Assembly: GCF_000245755.1 (NCBI RefSeq)
Contig: NZ_JH601088.1
Location: 1,171,782 to 1,235,781 of the forward strand
DNA length: 64,000 nucleotides
Source of the DNA: Helcococcus kunzii ATCC 51366
Lineage (GTDB): Bacteria; Bacillota; Clostridia; Tissierellales; Peptoniphilaceae
Direction of reading: 5' to 3'
Shown: piece after piece, positions 36,679 through 45,180 of the stretch
Position numbering within the stretch: position 1 is the first letter of the stretch
How the letters are laid out: the number at the start of each line of letters is the position of its first letter
The notes under the pieces: generated by a model
Databases searched by the model: none
Seen by the model: only the letters and a program-made list of their open reading frames with translations
What the model was told of the DNA's origin: nothing
Program-made: the position numbers and the translations under genes

Positions 36679-38028
36679 CTAACCTACTAATTGACTTATT
36701 ATCCAAGGTGCAGCATATAGAGACATAAATTGAACTCCATAATTTACTCCTTGTTTATTTAGATACCCGCTTACGATTCCTATTAATATAACACCAAATA
36801 CATTTACTATACCAGCATCGATATATGATAAAAGTACTATAAATGCTATGAATAGTGCCAAAATTGCTTCATGTGGGATTTTTTCTAAAACAAATCTTGT
36901 AATAACTGAAGCAAACTTATTTGTCAAAATATATGATAACACACCAGCAATGGCTGCTGCCATGATAACCGGCACCAAGATTTCTCCAAATGAAAGTATA
37001 TGGTGAATATTGTGGCTATTTGTAAATACAGGATCTGCTTCAAATAAAGCTATCCCTGGTCCAATGGACGCTGGTGAAAGTGGTATGCCTAGAGCAATAA
37101 GTGGTATAAGTATACCTGAAATATAAGTAGCCTGTATAACTGATGACATAACCGTTATTGTAGTGTAGGCTTTTTCAGTTTTATCCCTTGCACCTTTTCC
37201 AAAACTTTCTCCGAACAATATTGTCAATCCCACTGGTGATAAAACAAATAAAAATGTAGAAATAAATGATGCTATTGCAGATTTTTTTATTTGCTCTTTT
37301 GTAACAATTTTAAGTGGATTTAGACTTTCATCTTCTATCTTTGGAATGCTAATATTTTTGAATTTATCTGTTATCATTTTTGCTTTTTCGTCTTTATTAA
37401 GTAAACCTAATAGTGATATTATAAGTGGACCAATTGTAATCCCTAAGAAAAATGAAATAGATACATTTTTCTCTTGTGGAACGATACCCATTCCCCAGTA
37501 CAAATGTCTTAATCCCATAAACAATATTGATAATGGAATGATACTCACTAATGATAATATTTTTGCTTTACTTAATAAGGATAAAAATATTGCTCCAAAT
37601 ACGAATAATATCGAGGAATATTGTTTTAACATTTCTCCATATGGTGCAATCAATTTTGCAATGATTAATGTAGTTGGCAATGCAACAACTATACCAATTA
37701 GTGACCCTACCGCCATTTTCTTTATAACCACAGCAGATAATCCTTTGTCTTTAAGATAAAGACTATGCTCCATCATTGGCGATGACATAACTCCACCAGG
37801 TAATCCTACTAAAGCTGTTGGAATGGCATTTGTTAGGGATAAAGTAATAATAGCAGCGATAAAAAATCCTAATACAGCAGCAGGATGTGCTCCTGATAAT
37901 GCCAATACCAAAGTTATAGGAGCTAAAACAGAGGTTTCATCCGTACCTGGTATAAATCCTATAATTGTATATATAACAATTGAAGCAATAATTGCTAAAA
38001 CTATTTGTAAAATAATATTAAAGTCCAT
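36679..38028 (-). CDS. TctA-like (DUF112) membrane permease at the head of the mevalonate operon
   Basis: A 449-residue protein with about 11-12 membrane helices. IGFIPGTDETSVLAP and ALVGLPGGVMSSPMMEH resemble the conserved Gly-Pro loops of the large subunit of tripartite tricarboxylate transporters. GGAGGC precedes the ATG, and the start overlaps the previous stop (TAATG). Its place directly before mvaK1 suggests that it carries mevalonate or another pathway-linked organic acid. No extracytoplasmic binding protein (TctC) is present here. The family call is moderate; the substrate is inference. Confidence 0.65.
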   Translation of the reverse strand: MDFNIILQIVLAIIASIVIYTIIGFIPGTDETSVLAPITLVLALSGAHPAAVLGFFIAAIITLSLTNAIPTALVGLPGGVMSSPMMEHSLYLKDKGLSAVVIKKMAVGSLIGIVVALPTTLIIAKLIAPYGEMLKQYSSILFVFGAIFLSLLSKAKILSLVSIIPLSILFMGLRHLYWGMGIVPQEKNVSISFFLGITIGPLIISLLGLLNKDEKAKMITDKFKNISIPKIEDESLNPLKIVTKEQIKKSAIASFISTFLFVLSPVGLTILFGESFGKGARDKTEKAYTTITVMSSVIQATYISGILIPLIALGIPLSPASIGPGIALFEADPVFTNSHNIHHILSFGEILVPVIMAAAIAGVLSYILTNKFASVITRFVLEKIPHEAILALFIAFIVLLSYIDAGIVNVFGVILIGIVSGYLNKQGVNYGVQFMSLYAAPWIISQLVG

Positions 38029-38249
38029 TATTCAGCCTCCACTACTCGTTTTGGTGAAAAAATAAATGAGCTAATAATAAACCCAATAACAGCACCACCT
38101 AAACCAAAAAATAACACATATGATGGTTGAAATGCTTTCGCGTAAAAATACAGTCCCATAGTTGTAACAAGTGTAATAAATATGCTCAATAATAGATCTT
38201 TTATGGAGACAACATCTCCCCAAATATTAATTTTCTCTTTGTTGTCCAT
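38028..38249 (-). CDS. Small two-helix membrane protein preceding the permease
   Basis: A 73-residue protein with two membrane segments (LLLSIFITLVTTMGLYFYA and VLFFGLGGAVIGFIISSFIF). GAGGAGG precedes its start, so it is a real gene. It overlaps the permease start. By position it could play the part of a small TctB-like subunit, but TctB proteins are about twice as long, with four helices. I do not recognise a family. Confidence 0.7.
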   Translation of the reverse strand: MDNKEKINIWGDVVSIKDLLLSIFITLVTTMGLYFYAKAFQPSYVLFFGLGGAVIGFIISSFIFSPKRVVEAE

Positions 38250-38431
38250 TATTTCCTCCTCATAGCATTTTCTATATTAGCATATTTTTTATTGTTTTAC
38301 AATAAATTTTTATGTTTTTAAGACAAATATTGATTATAAGTTAAAAAATATTAAAAAAGTATTTTAAAAAAATTCATTTTAAAAATACCATATTTGTGTT
38401 AGAATATATAAACAGAATGGAGTTAAAAATT

Positions 38432-39445
38432 ATGAGTAAATTATATATACCAAAAGGCTATCAATCTAGCCTTGATTTAGCGCAAACGCAATATTTTATT
38501 AAGGAGATAAAAGAAGTATTTCAATATACTTTAGCCAGAAGTTTAGATTTATTGAGAGTTTCTGCACCTATGTTTGTCAGAACTACAACTGGTATAAATG
38601 ATAATTTATCCGGTGTGGAAAAACCTGTTTCGTTTAAAGTTAAAGAAAATAATTCAGAAGCAAATGTTGAAATTGTGCATTCTCTTGCTAAATGGAAGAG
38701 ATTTGCATTGGGAAGATATAAAATACCTACATATAAAGGTATTTATGCCGATATGAATGCCATCCGTGCTTTTGAAGAATTTGATAATACCCATTCTATT
38801 TATGTGGATCAATGGGATTGGGAAAGAGTAATTTTAGAAAAGGATAGAACAGAAGACTATCTAAAAGAAACAGTAAATACTATTTATGAAGCATTGTTGC
38901 ATCTAGAAGAACATTTAAGAATAAAAATTAATGACTATAAAAAATTGTTACCAGAAAGAATTTCATTTATTAAATCACAAGAACTTGAAGATATGTATCC
39001 AAATCTTTCCCCAGAAGAAAGAGAAAAAGCATACGCAAAAGAAAAAGGCGCAATATTTGTAATGCAAATTGGTGACACTCTTAAATCTGGTACACGCCAT
39101 GGAGATAGATCTCCCGACTATGATGATTGGAAATTAAACGGCGACTTAATCGTATGGAATCCAATCTTAGATGATGCACTAGAATTATCAAGCATGGGTA
39201 TTCGTGTAACACCAGAAATATTAATGGAACAATTAACAAAATCAAATTCACTAGATAGAGTTCATCAAGATTATCACAAAAAACTATTAAACAACGAACT
39301 TCCGCTAACAATCGGTGGCGGTATCGGACAATCACGCTTATGCATGTTTTTCTTACAAAAAGCCCATATAGGCGAAGTACAAGTATCCATTTGGCCACAA
39401 GAAGTTATGGATGAATGCGAAGAAAATGGAATAATATTATTATAA
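38432..39445 (+). CDS. asnA: Aspartate-ammonia ligase (asparagine synthetase A)
   Basis: A 337-residue class II tRNA-synthetase-like enzyme making asparagine from aspartate, ammonia and ATP. Supporting segments are IPKGYQSSLDLAQTQ, GINDNLSGVEKPV, LAKWKRFALG, DQWDWERVI, RHGDRSPDYDDW and the closing GGGIGQSRLCMF. I chose ATG 38432 because GGAG precedes it and homologs start there; the frame extends 12 codons upstream. A -10-like TAGAAT lies at 38400. It is a single gene. Confidence 0.95.
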   Translation: MSKLYIPKGYQSSLDLAQTQYFIKEIKEVFQYTLARSLDLLRVSAPMFVRTTTGINDNLSGVEKPVSFKVKENNSEANVEIVHSLAKWKRFALGRYKIPTYKGIYADMNAIRAFEEFDNTHSIYVDQWDWERVILEKDRTEDYLKETVNTIYEALLHLEEHLRIKINDYKKLLPERISFIKSQELEDMYPNLSPEEREKAYAKEKGAIFVMQIGDTLKSGTRHGDRSPDYDDWKLNGDLIVWNPILDDALELSSMGIRVTPEILMEQLTKSNSLDRVHQDYHKKLLNNELPLTIGGGIGQSRLCMFFLQKAHIGEVQVSIWPQEVMDECEENGIILL

Positions 39446-39447
39446 AA

Positions 39448-39517
39448 AAATAAGTCGAACTGCTGATGAATCGGGCAAAACCCTGCACATTCATCGTTGC
39501 ATCGACTTATTTTTTAT
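39448..39517. terminator. Bidirectional terminator between asnA and the lipid kinase
   Basis: AATAAGTCGA and TCGACTTATT form the outer stem and GATGAAT/ATTCATC an inner stem, with A/T runs on both sides. Confidence 0.85.
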
Positions 39518-39529
39518 GTTATATAATCT

Positions 39530-40429
39530 TTATTTTAAAGTATATACCTTTATCGCTTTTTCTATTATCTCTAGCTCCACAGGTAAGTTATGTGATATGT
39601 CCCCGTCTACTCCTGTTTTTACTTTTTCATCATCTAATGTTTCTATTTTAATTTTTTTCGCCTTCATATAATCTATCTCTTCATTGTTGTCTACATCTCC
39701 TTTTATCATATCTCCTATCAAAGATAATTTGGATATAAAGTTGCTATCCTTAAATAATAATAGATGCAAATTACCATCTGTTCGTTTAACGTCTTCTTCC
39801 ACGAAATCAAATTCATCCAAAGTAGAACTTGTTGTTACAACTAGGTGACTAAATTTTCCTTCCAATACTCTATCATCATCCAATGTAATTCTAAGATTAT
39901 GATGGGTATTTTTTGTACTTTGCTTTATTGCATTTACTACATAAGATAAAACAGCAAAATTTGTTTTATCTTCAATAGAAACGCTCTGTAATGATTCAGG
40001 AATATCTCCAATATTGAAATTTAATGTAAAAATATCACCATTTGTAGATGCAACATCTAATACTTCATATTTTGAAAAATCAAGTTCATCTATTGCGGTA
40101 TATACATTTTGAGGAATTTTTAACACCCTTGCTAAGCCGTTAAAAGTGCCGCCTGGTATAACCCCTAAAATTGGCTTATCTTTGGTATCAGACTTAACTA
40201 ATCCATTTACTATTTCATTTACCGTTCCATCTCCCCCAATAGAAAATACTGAATCAAAAGATTTCTCACATGCTTCAATTGCAAAGTTTGTAGCATCTTT
40301 TTCTTTCTTAGTTTCCTTCATTTCAACATTTTCATAATAATCTATCAATCTTTCCCTTAATTTATTTGCATAATCCTCACCGGATTCATTGCCAGATGTT
40401 GGATTGTAAATAATCATTGCTTTTTTCAT
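39530..40429 (-). CDS. Diacylglycerol/lipid kinase (DagK/YegS family)
   Basis: A 299-residue protein. It has the catalytic-domain signature IYNPTSGNES, the ATP-binding SIGGDGTVNEIVNGL and GVIPGGTFNGLARVL, and the C-terminal GVDGD segment. It phosphorylates diacylglycerol or a related lipid, probably recycling lipid left after lipoteichoic-acid-type synthesis. ATG 40429 is used, with GTGAGG upstream; a GTG at 40441 would swallow that site. Confidence 0.88.
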   Translation of the reverse strand: MKKAMIIYNPTSGNESGEDYANKLRERLIDYYENVEMKETKKEKDATNFAIEACEKSFDSVFSIGGDGTVNEIVNGLVKSDTKDKPILGVIPGGTFNGLARVLKIPQNVYTAIDELDFSKYEVLDVASTNGDIFTLNFNIGDIPESLQSVSIEDKTNFAVLSYVVNAIKQSTKNTHHNLRITLDDDRVLEGKFSHLVVTTSSTLDEFDFVEEDVKRTDGNLHLLLFKDSNFISKLSLIGDMIKGDVDNNEEIDYMKAKKIKIETLDDEKVKTGVDGDISHNLPVELEIIEKAIKVYTLK

Positions 40430-40507
40430 AATATACCTCACTTTTGTTAAATATTAATATTCCTTATAATCATACCCATTTATTAAATTTTTATAATACC
40501 TTTTAAA

Positions 40508-40606
40508 ATGGAAAGTGAACTTGACATTAAAGTTATAATTGGAATTATTTTGATAAGTGGTATTATATCATGGATTTATAACTTATATTTAAGAAAAGTA
40601 GAATAG
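40508..40606 (+). CDS. Possible 32-residue membrane peptide
   Basis: The frame encodes one hydrophobic helix (DIKVIIGIILISGIISWIY) between charged ends. There is no convincing ribosome binding site. It is followed at 40630 by an intrinsic terminator that no other gene needs, which hints at a short transcript here, coding or not. Confidence 0.3.
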   Translation: MESELDIKVIIGIILISGIISWIYNLYLRKVE

Positions 40607-40629
40607 ATAACTAAAATAATATTTGTTAG

Positions 40630-40661
40630 AAAACAGTAAATAGAAAAAGTTTACTGTTTTT
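40630..40661. terminator. Terminator-like hairpin after the small frame
   Basis: An 11-bp stem AAAACAGTAAA (40630-40640) with TTTACTGTTTT (40650-40660), flanked by T residues. Confidence 0.75.
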
Positions 40662-40780
40662 CTCTGTCTAAAAACAAAAAAGTATACACATAGAGGAATA
40701 AATTTTGTTTAACTCCTTGCAAAATCTTCCCTGCAGGGTTGAAAATATAGAAACTGCAATGATCAATTTTGATGCTTACA

Positions 40781-41157
40781 CCCTAGCAAATTGAGAAAAA
40801 ACAAAATAGCTAGGGGCAATTTTGACGCTTACACCCTAGCAGATTGAGAAATATCAAAATTGCTAGGGTCAATTTTGACGTTTAAACCCTAGCAGTTTGA
40901 GAAATATCAAAATTGCTAGGGGCAATTTTTACGTTTAAACCCTAGCAGTTTCAGAAATATCAAAATTGCTAGGGTAAATTTTGGATTTTTAACCCTAGCA
41001 AAATGAAAAATATCGAATTCACTAGGGTTACAGACGCTTTTTTGACCCTAGCAAATTGAGAAATATCAAATTCACTAGGGTTATAGTCTTTTTTTCTGCC
41101 CTAGTGAATTTTGGAATATCTAAAACGCTAGGGTCATAATCATTCTTTTCCCCTAGC
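40781..41157. repeat. 53-bp periodic hairpin array with CCCTAGC/GCTAGGG stems (array D)
   Basis: Seven units start at 40781, 40834, 40887, 40940, 40993, 41046 and 41099, exactly 53 bases apart. Each is 35 bases: a 7-base arm, a 21-base loop and the complementary arm, with an 18-base spacer. A partial eighth arm lies at 41151. Units 5 and 6 end TTCACTAGGG and unit 7 starts CCCTAGTG. Read in reverse, the loop (ATTTTGATATTTCTCAATTT) is almost the same as in the array at 16.3 kb. Confidence 0.92.
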
Positions 41158-41161
41158 GACT

Positions 41162-41655
41162 AATAAATTAAAAAGAACCAGCAACCACTGGTCCTTCATT
41201 TTCCTTGCTAACAAAACATTTTGATAATTTTTATAAAACTTTTGCAGCGAGGAATGCGCAAGGCGTAACTTAATCCACTTGGCCATTGTTTCTTTAAAAT
41301 TTACATTTTTTAACTATATTTCTAATTACTTCCAAATTAATTTTATATTCTACAGATTATATAAATCAAAAAGAACCAGCAACCACTGGTCCTTCATTTT
41401 CCTTGCTAACAAAATATTTTGATAATTTTTATAAAACTTTTGCAGCGAGAAATGCGCAGGGCGTAATTTAAGCCACTTGGCCATTGTCTCTTTAAAATTT
41501 ACATTTTTTAACTATATTTCTATTTACTTCTAAATTAATTTTATATTCTACAGATTATATAAATTAAAAAGAACCAGCAACCACTGGTCCTTCATTTTCT
41601 TTGCTAACAAAACATTTTGATAATTTTTATAAAACTTTTGCAGCGAGGAATGTAC
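41162..41655. repeat. 198-bp direct tandem repeat, two full copies and one partial
   Basis: AGAACCAGCAACCACTGG recurs at 41174, 41372 and 41570, exactly 198 bases apart, inside blocks that are nearly identical over their length. Each copy has a terminator-like hairpin (ACCAGTGG/CCACTGGT type, T run on the minus strand) and the segment TTTTGCAGCGAGGAATG. The third copy stops near 41655. No reading frame is credible. Confidence 0.9.
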
Positions 41656-41719
41656 TATATTTTCCATGAAGAATTATATCTCATAGACTTATCATATCCT
41701 GCGCTATATCTACAATGAT

Positions 41720-41793
41720 AATTTTTATATTTTCGCGTCGCGAGGAATTTCGTGCGGAGCACGAACCGCAGCAGCGAAATATATAAAAATTAC
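41720..41793. repeat. GC-rich compound hairpin at the 3' end of deoD
   Basis: An outer stem (ATTTTTATATTTTCGC type with its complement) encloses TTTCGTGC/GCACGAA and GCGTCGC dyads. It is far more GC-rich than its surroundings and shares the ATAATTTTTATA...GCGAGGAAT pattern with the 198-bp repeat. It may end deoD transcription on the minus strand. Confidence 0.55.
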
Positions 41794-42500
41794 TTTGGCG
41801 CTACTTCCAACGCTAATTTCATCATATCTGTATATGCTTTTTCTCTTGTTTCTGCTGATTCTTCTTCTTCAGCATTATCTGAGACTGTACAAATACATAA
41901 TGCTTGTTTTCCATTTTCAAGTGCTGACATAAATAGTCCAGCAGCTTCCATTTCTACTCCTAATGTATTGTATTTGATTAGATTGTCAATTTCTCCATTT
42001 GTCCATTTTCTATAAAATTCATCAGAAGAGAAAACTGGTCCGAAGTGAGCTTTAATTCCAAGTTCTTCTGCTTTTTCGTGTGTTTTTAATAAAAGTTCAA
42101 ATGTAGGTGTTGGAGAAAATTGAATTTCACCAAATTTTCCTTTTACAACTGATGAAGCTGTATTTGCTGCAGTTGCAACAATTACATCTCTAACCTTTAG
42201 ATGTGGTTGCAATCCACCAGCTGTACCAACTCTAATGATTGTTTTTACATCATAGAAAGCAAATAATTCATGATAATAAATCATTGCAGAAGGTATTCCC
42301 ATTCCAGAACCCATTACTGAAACTCTTTTGCCTTTATATGTGCCTGTAAAGCCAAGCATTCCTCTTACATCTGTGAATTGTTCTACATTTTCTAAAAAAT
42401 TATCAGCAATAAATTTTGCTCTTTTTGGATCTCCCGGCATTAAAACTGTATTTGCTATTTGGTCTTTACTTGTCGCGCCAATATGTGGTGTTGGTATCAT
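41790..42500 (-). CDS. deoD: Purine-nucleoside phosphorylase (DeoD type)
   Basis: A 236-residue hexameric-type enzyme for nucleoside salvage. PTPHIGA at the start, LMPGDPKRA (phosphate-binding Arg), GSGMGIPS, RVGTAGGL, EMEAAGLF and CTVSDNAEE (catalytic Asp) are present. It lies 11 bases after the M18 aminopeptidase gene and is the last gene of the CoADR-M18-deoD set. Confidence 0.95.
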   Translation of the reverse strand: MIPTPHIGATSKDQIANTVLMPGDPKRAKFIADNFLENVEQFTDVRGMLGFTGTYKGKRVSVMGSGMGIPSAMIYYHELFAFYDVKTIIRVGTAGGLQPHLKVRDVIVATAANTASSVVKGKFGEIQFSPTPTFELLLKTHEKAEELGIKAHFGPVFSSDEFYRKWTNGEIDNLIKYNTLGVEMEAAGLFMSALENGKQALCICTVSDNAEEEESAETREKAYTDMMKLALEVAPK

Positions 42501-42511
42501 ATAATCTCCTT

Positions 42512-43786
42512 TTATTTTGATTCAAAAAATTCTCTCATTAAATCTATCATATATTCTTGGTCTTTTACACCAGCCATTTCTCTGGAAGAATGCATTGCAA
42601 GCATCGGATTTCCGATGTCAATATTTCTTATACCAGTGTTTGTTTCAATAATCGCTCCTATTGTTGAACCACCTCTTAAATCTGATCTATTGTGGAACAT
42701 TTGCAGCGGTATATTATGTTGATTTGCGATATCTATCAATACCGCTCTACCAAATGAATCTGTTGCATATGACTTTCTTGCAGAGTCTTTTATAACTGGT
42801 CCTTTATTTAATCTTGGTTGATTTGTTGGATCTGCCTTAGCTGTGTAGTTTGGATGAATGGCATGTGCTTGATCTGCAGAAATCATATATGAATCGTAAA
42901 TTTGATTGATAAAATCTACTTCATCATTTCCTAACGCAAATGATATTTTTTTCAATACATCTCTAAACATTGCACTTGCAGCACCTTGTAAAGTAGATGA
43001 ACCAATTTCTTCATTATCAAATGCTACAAATATTTGAGTATTTTCTGAAGAGCTTGCATCTAGAAGTGCTTGTAATCCAGCGTGTACCATTCCTAAATTG
43101 TCTATTTTCCCTGATTGGAAAAATTCATTATTTAATCCAAATGTATATGATTTTTCTCTATTATATAGGAATAAATCATGACTTAATATGTTTTCTTTTT
43201 TAACGTTTAATTCTTCGGCAATTAAATTATCTAAGTCGAAATCTTCACCCAATCCGATAATTGGCAATGTTTCTTTTTGAGGATTTGGTAATTTTCCTCT
43301 TTCATCTTGTGATTGCATATGAATTGCTAATGAAGGTATTGTAAGTAAATCTCTATCAATATTTAATAGTTCAACATTTGGTTTATGTGCAGATTCACCT
43401 TTTAGAAATACTCTCCCAGCTATGGATAATGGTCTATCAAACCATGTATGCAGTAATGGTCCTCCATATACTTCAGTATTTAATTGTAAATATCCTTCTT
43501 TTTTTATTAAAGGATTAGATTTTATCTTAAATCCAGGTGAATCTGTATGAGCTCCAACAATTCTAAATCCACTCTTTTCATTTTCACCAATTACAAAAGC
43601 TATCACTGTTGAATTGTTAACAACTAGATAATATTTTCCATTTTTTTCTAATTTCCATTTTTCTGTTAAATGTAATTCTTCAAAACCTGCATTGTTAAAT
43701 TTATCCGCTGCAAATTTTGCTGAATGGTACATTGAAACAGAATCATCTAAGTAATTTAATAAATCTTTAATAATTTCTTTTGACAT
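42512..43786 (-). CDS. M18 family aminopeptidase
   Basis: A 424-residue zinc peptidase. Metal-ligand and active-site segments are GAHTDSPGFK, FDNEEIGSSTLQGA, MISADQAHAIHPNY and FHNRSDLRGGSTIG. It removes N-terminal, often acidic, residues from cytoplasmic peptides. ATG 43786 follows AGGAG; the longer frame to 43834 overlaps the upstream gene. It starts 8 bases after the CoADR-like gene. Confidence 0.92.
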   Translation of the reverse strand: MSKEIIKDLLNYLDDSVSMYHSAKFAADKFNNAGFEELHLTEKWKLEKNGKYYLVVNNSTVIAFVIGENEKSGFRIVGAHTDSPGFKIKSNPLIKKEGYLQLNTEVYGGPLLHTWFDRPLSIAGRVFLKGESAHKPNVELLNIDRDLLTIPSLAIHMQSQDERGKLPNPQKETLPIIGLGEDFDLDNLIAEELNVKKENILSHDLFLYNREKSYTFGLNNEFFQSGKIDNLGMVHAGLQALLDASSSENTQIFVAFDNEEIGSSTLQGAASAMFRDVLKKISFALGNDEVDFINQIYDSYMISADQAHAIHPNYTAKADPTNQPRLNKGPVIKDSARKSYATDSFGRAVLIDIANQHNIPLQMFHNRSDLRGGSTIGAIIETNTGIRNIDIGNPMLAMHSSREMAGVKDQEYMIDLMREFFESK

Positions 43787-43794
43787 TTTTTCTC

Positions 43795-45123
43795 CTATTT
43801 TGATGCATTTCCTGCGATATTTAACACATCCCATGTTGGTGCATATGGTGGTGAATATGCAAAATCGACAAATCCAAGTTCATCAACAGTTAGTCCCTTA
43901 TAAACTGCTACTGATAAGGCGGATAGTCTTTCGACAGCTCCAGATTTTCCGAAAATTTGCCCACCTAATATTTTTCTTGTATCTTTATCATATACTAATT
44001 TTACATGAATGTCACTTTGTCCTGGATAATATGATGTATGGTTTTTAGCTATTACATATGAACTGGAATAGTTTAAGTTTAAGCTCTTTGCAGTTTCCTC
44101 TGATATACCAGTTATTGCAACACCATAATCTCCTACCATTAATGAACCTGATCCAAAAGCTCCGATGAATGGTTTTTGTTCTTCTGAAACAATATTTTCT
44201 CCTACTAAACGTCCCATCTTATTTGCATATGTTGCAAGAGGAGAATAGAAGTTATCCATTTGTGGATTATACACAGATGCACAATCACCTAAAGCATATA
44301 CATCTTCAATATTTGTCTTGCCATATTTATCAGAAATTATCGCACCATTTTGAAGCATCTCTATTTCTGTATCCTTTAGGAATGCTGTATTTGGTCTAAA
44401 TCCAATAGCGATTATAGCCATGTCGCATTCAAACTCACCTTTATCAGTAATGACTTTAGTTGCGATACCATTCTCAGTTTCAAATCTTTCGTAAGAATGT
44501 TCCAGCATAAATTCCACACCTTTTTCCTCTAAAGCCATAGTGATAAGTTCTGAGAATTCTTTATCAAATACTTTATTCATAGGATAGGATTCTTTTTGAA
44601 TGATTTTAACTTTTTTACCTAATTCTACAATTTGATCAGCTACCTCAAGCCCAATAAATCCACTTCCAATTATTACTATCTCTTCACTTTTATCTAAATA
44701 TTGTTTTAATTTTTCCACTTCATATAGCTTGGTAACTGTAAATACATTTTCAGAATCAGCACCTTCACCTATGATAATTGGCGTAGCTCCTGTACAAATA
44801 GCTAGCTTATCGTATCGTTTTTCAAGTTGTTCATTCTTTTCTAAATTTTTAATTTTTAATACTTTATTATCAAAATCCACTGCTACAACTTCATGTTTTA
44901 GAAGTAGATTTATCCCACTTTCTTTTGTCTTTTCAACAGACCTAGCAAACATTTGATTGCTATCAGTAAACTTTTCTCCAATATAATATGGTAGCCCGCA
45001 AGCTCCAAAAGACACATAATCTTCTTTTTCTATAATAGTCACATTTGCTTCTGGATTTGTACGTTTGGCCTTTGCAGCCACTGAAGCTCCTGCCGCTATT
45101 CCACCAATAATTAAAACTTCCAT
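43795..45123 (-). CDS. CoA-disulfide reductase-like flavoprotein
   Basis: A 442-residue pyridine-nucleotide-disulfide oxidoreductase with one active-site Cys (Cys42 in SFGACGLPYY). It has an N-terminal FAD site (IIGGIAAGASVAAK), an NAD(P)H site (IVIIGSGFIGLEVA) and ALGDCASV. The end, FAYSPPYAPTWDVLNIAGN, has the Tyr-containing tail typical of CoA-disulfide reductase; NADH oxidases share the fold, so Nox is the alternative. AAAGGAG precedes the start. Role: thiol redox balance or oxygen defence. Confidence 0.85.
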   Translation of the reverse strand: MEVLIIGGIAAGASVAAKAKRTNPEANVTIIEKEDYVSFGACGLPYYIGEKFTDSNQMFARSVEKTKESGINLLLKHEVVAVDFDNKVLKIKNLEKNEQLEKRYDKLAICTGATPIIIGEGADSENVFTVTKLYEVEKLKQYLDKSEEIVIIGSGFIGLEVADQIVELGKKVKIIQKESYPMNKVFDKEFSELITMALEEKGVEFMLEHSYERFETENGIATKVITDKGEFECDMAIIAIGFRPNTAFLKDTEIEMLQNGAIISDKYGKTNIEDVYALGDCASVYNPQMDNFYSPLATYANKMGRLVGENIVSEEQKPFIGAFGSGSLMVGDYGVAITGISEETAKSLNLNYSSSYVIAKNHTSYYPGQSDIHVKLVYDKDTRKILGGQIFGKSGAVERLSALSVAVYKGLTVDELGFVDFAYSPPYAPTWDVLNIAGNASK

Positions 45124-45136
45124 AAACTCTCCTTTG

Positions 45137-45169
45137 ATAAAAATTGGGTGATAATTTATCACCCAATTT
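45137..45169 (-). terminator. Terminator after the six-repeat surface protein
   Basis: A 13-bp perfect stem (AAATTGGGTGATA with its complement, 45141-45169), with T residues following on the minus strand. Confidence 0.88.
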
Positions 45170-45180
45170 AGTTTATTTAA

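Noticed and set aside
40781..41157. The 53-bp array read as a CRISPR array (35-base repeats, 18-base spacers)
   Set aside because: Spacers are too short and related to one another, the repeats diverge, and unit ends form the stems. It is a tandem hairpin repeat, not CRISPR.
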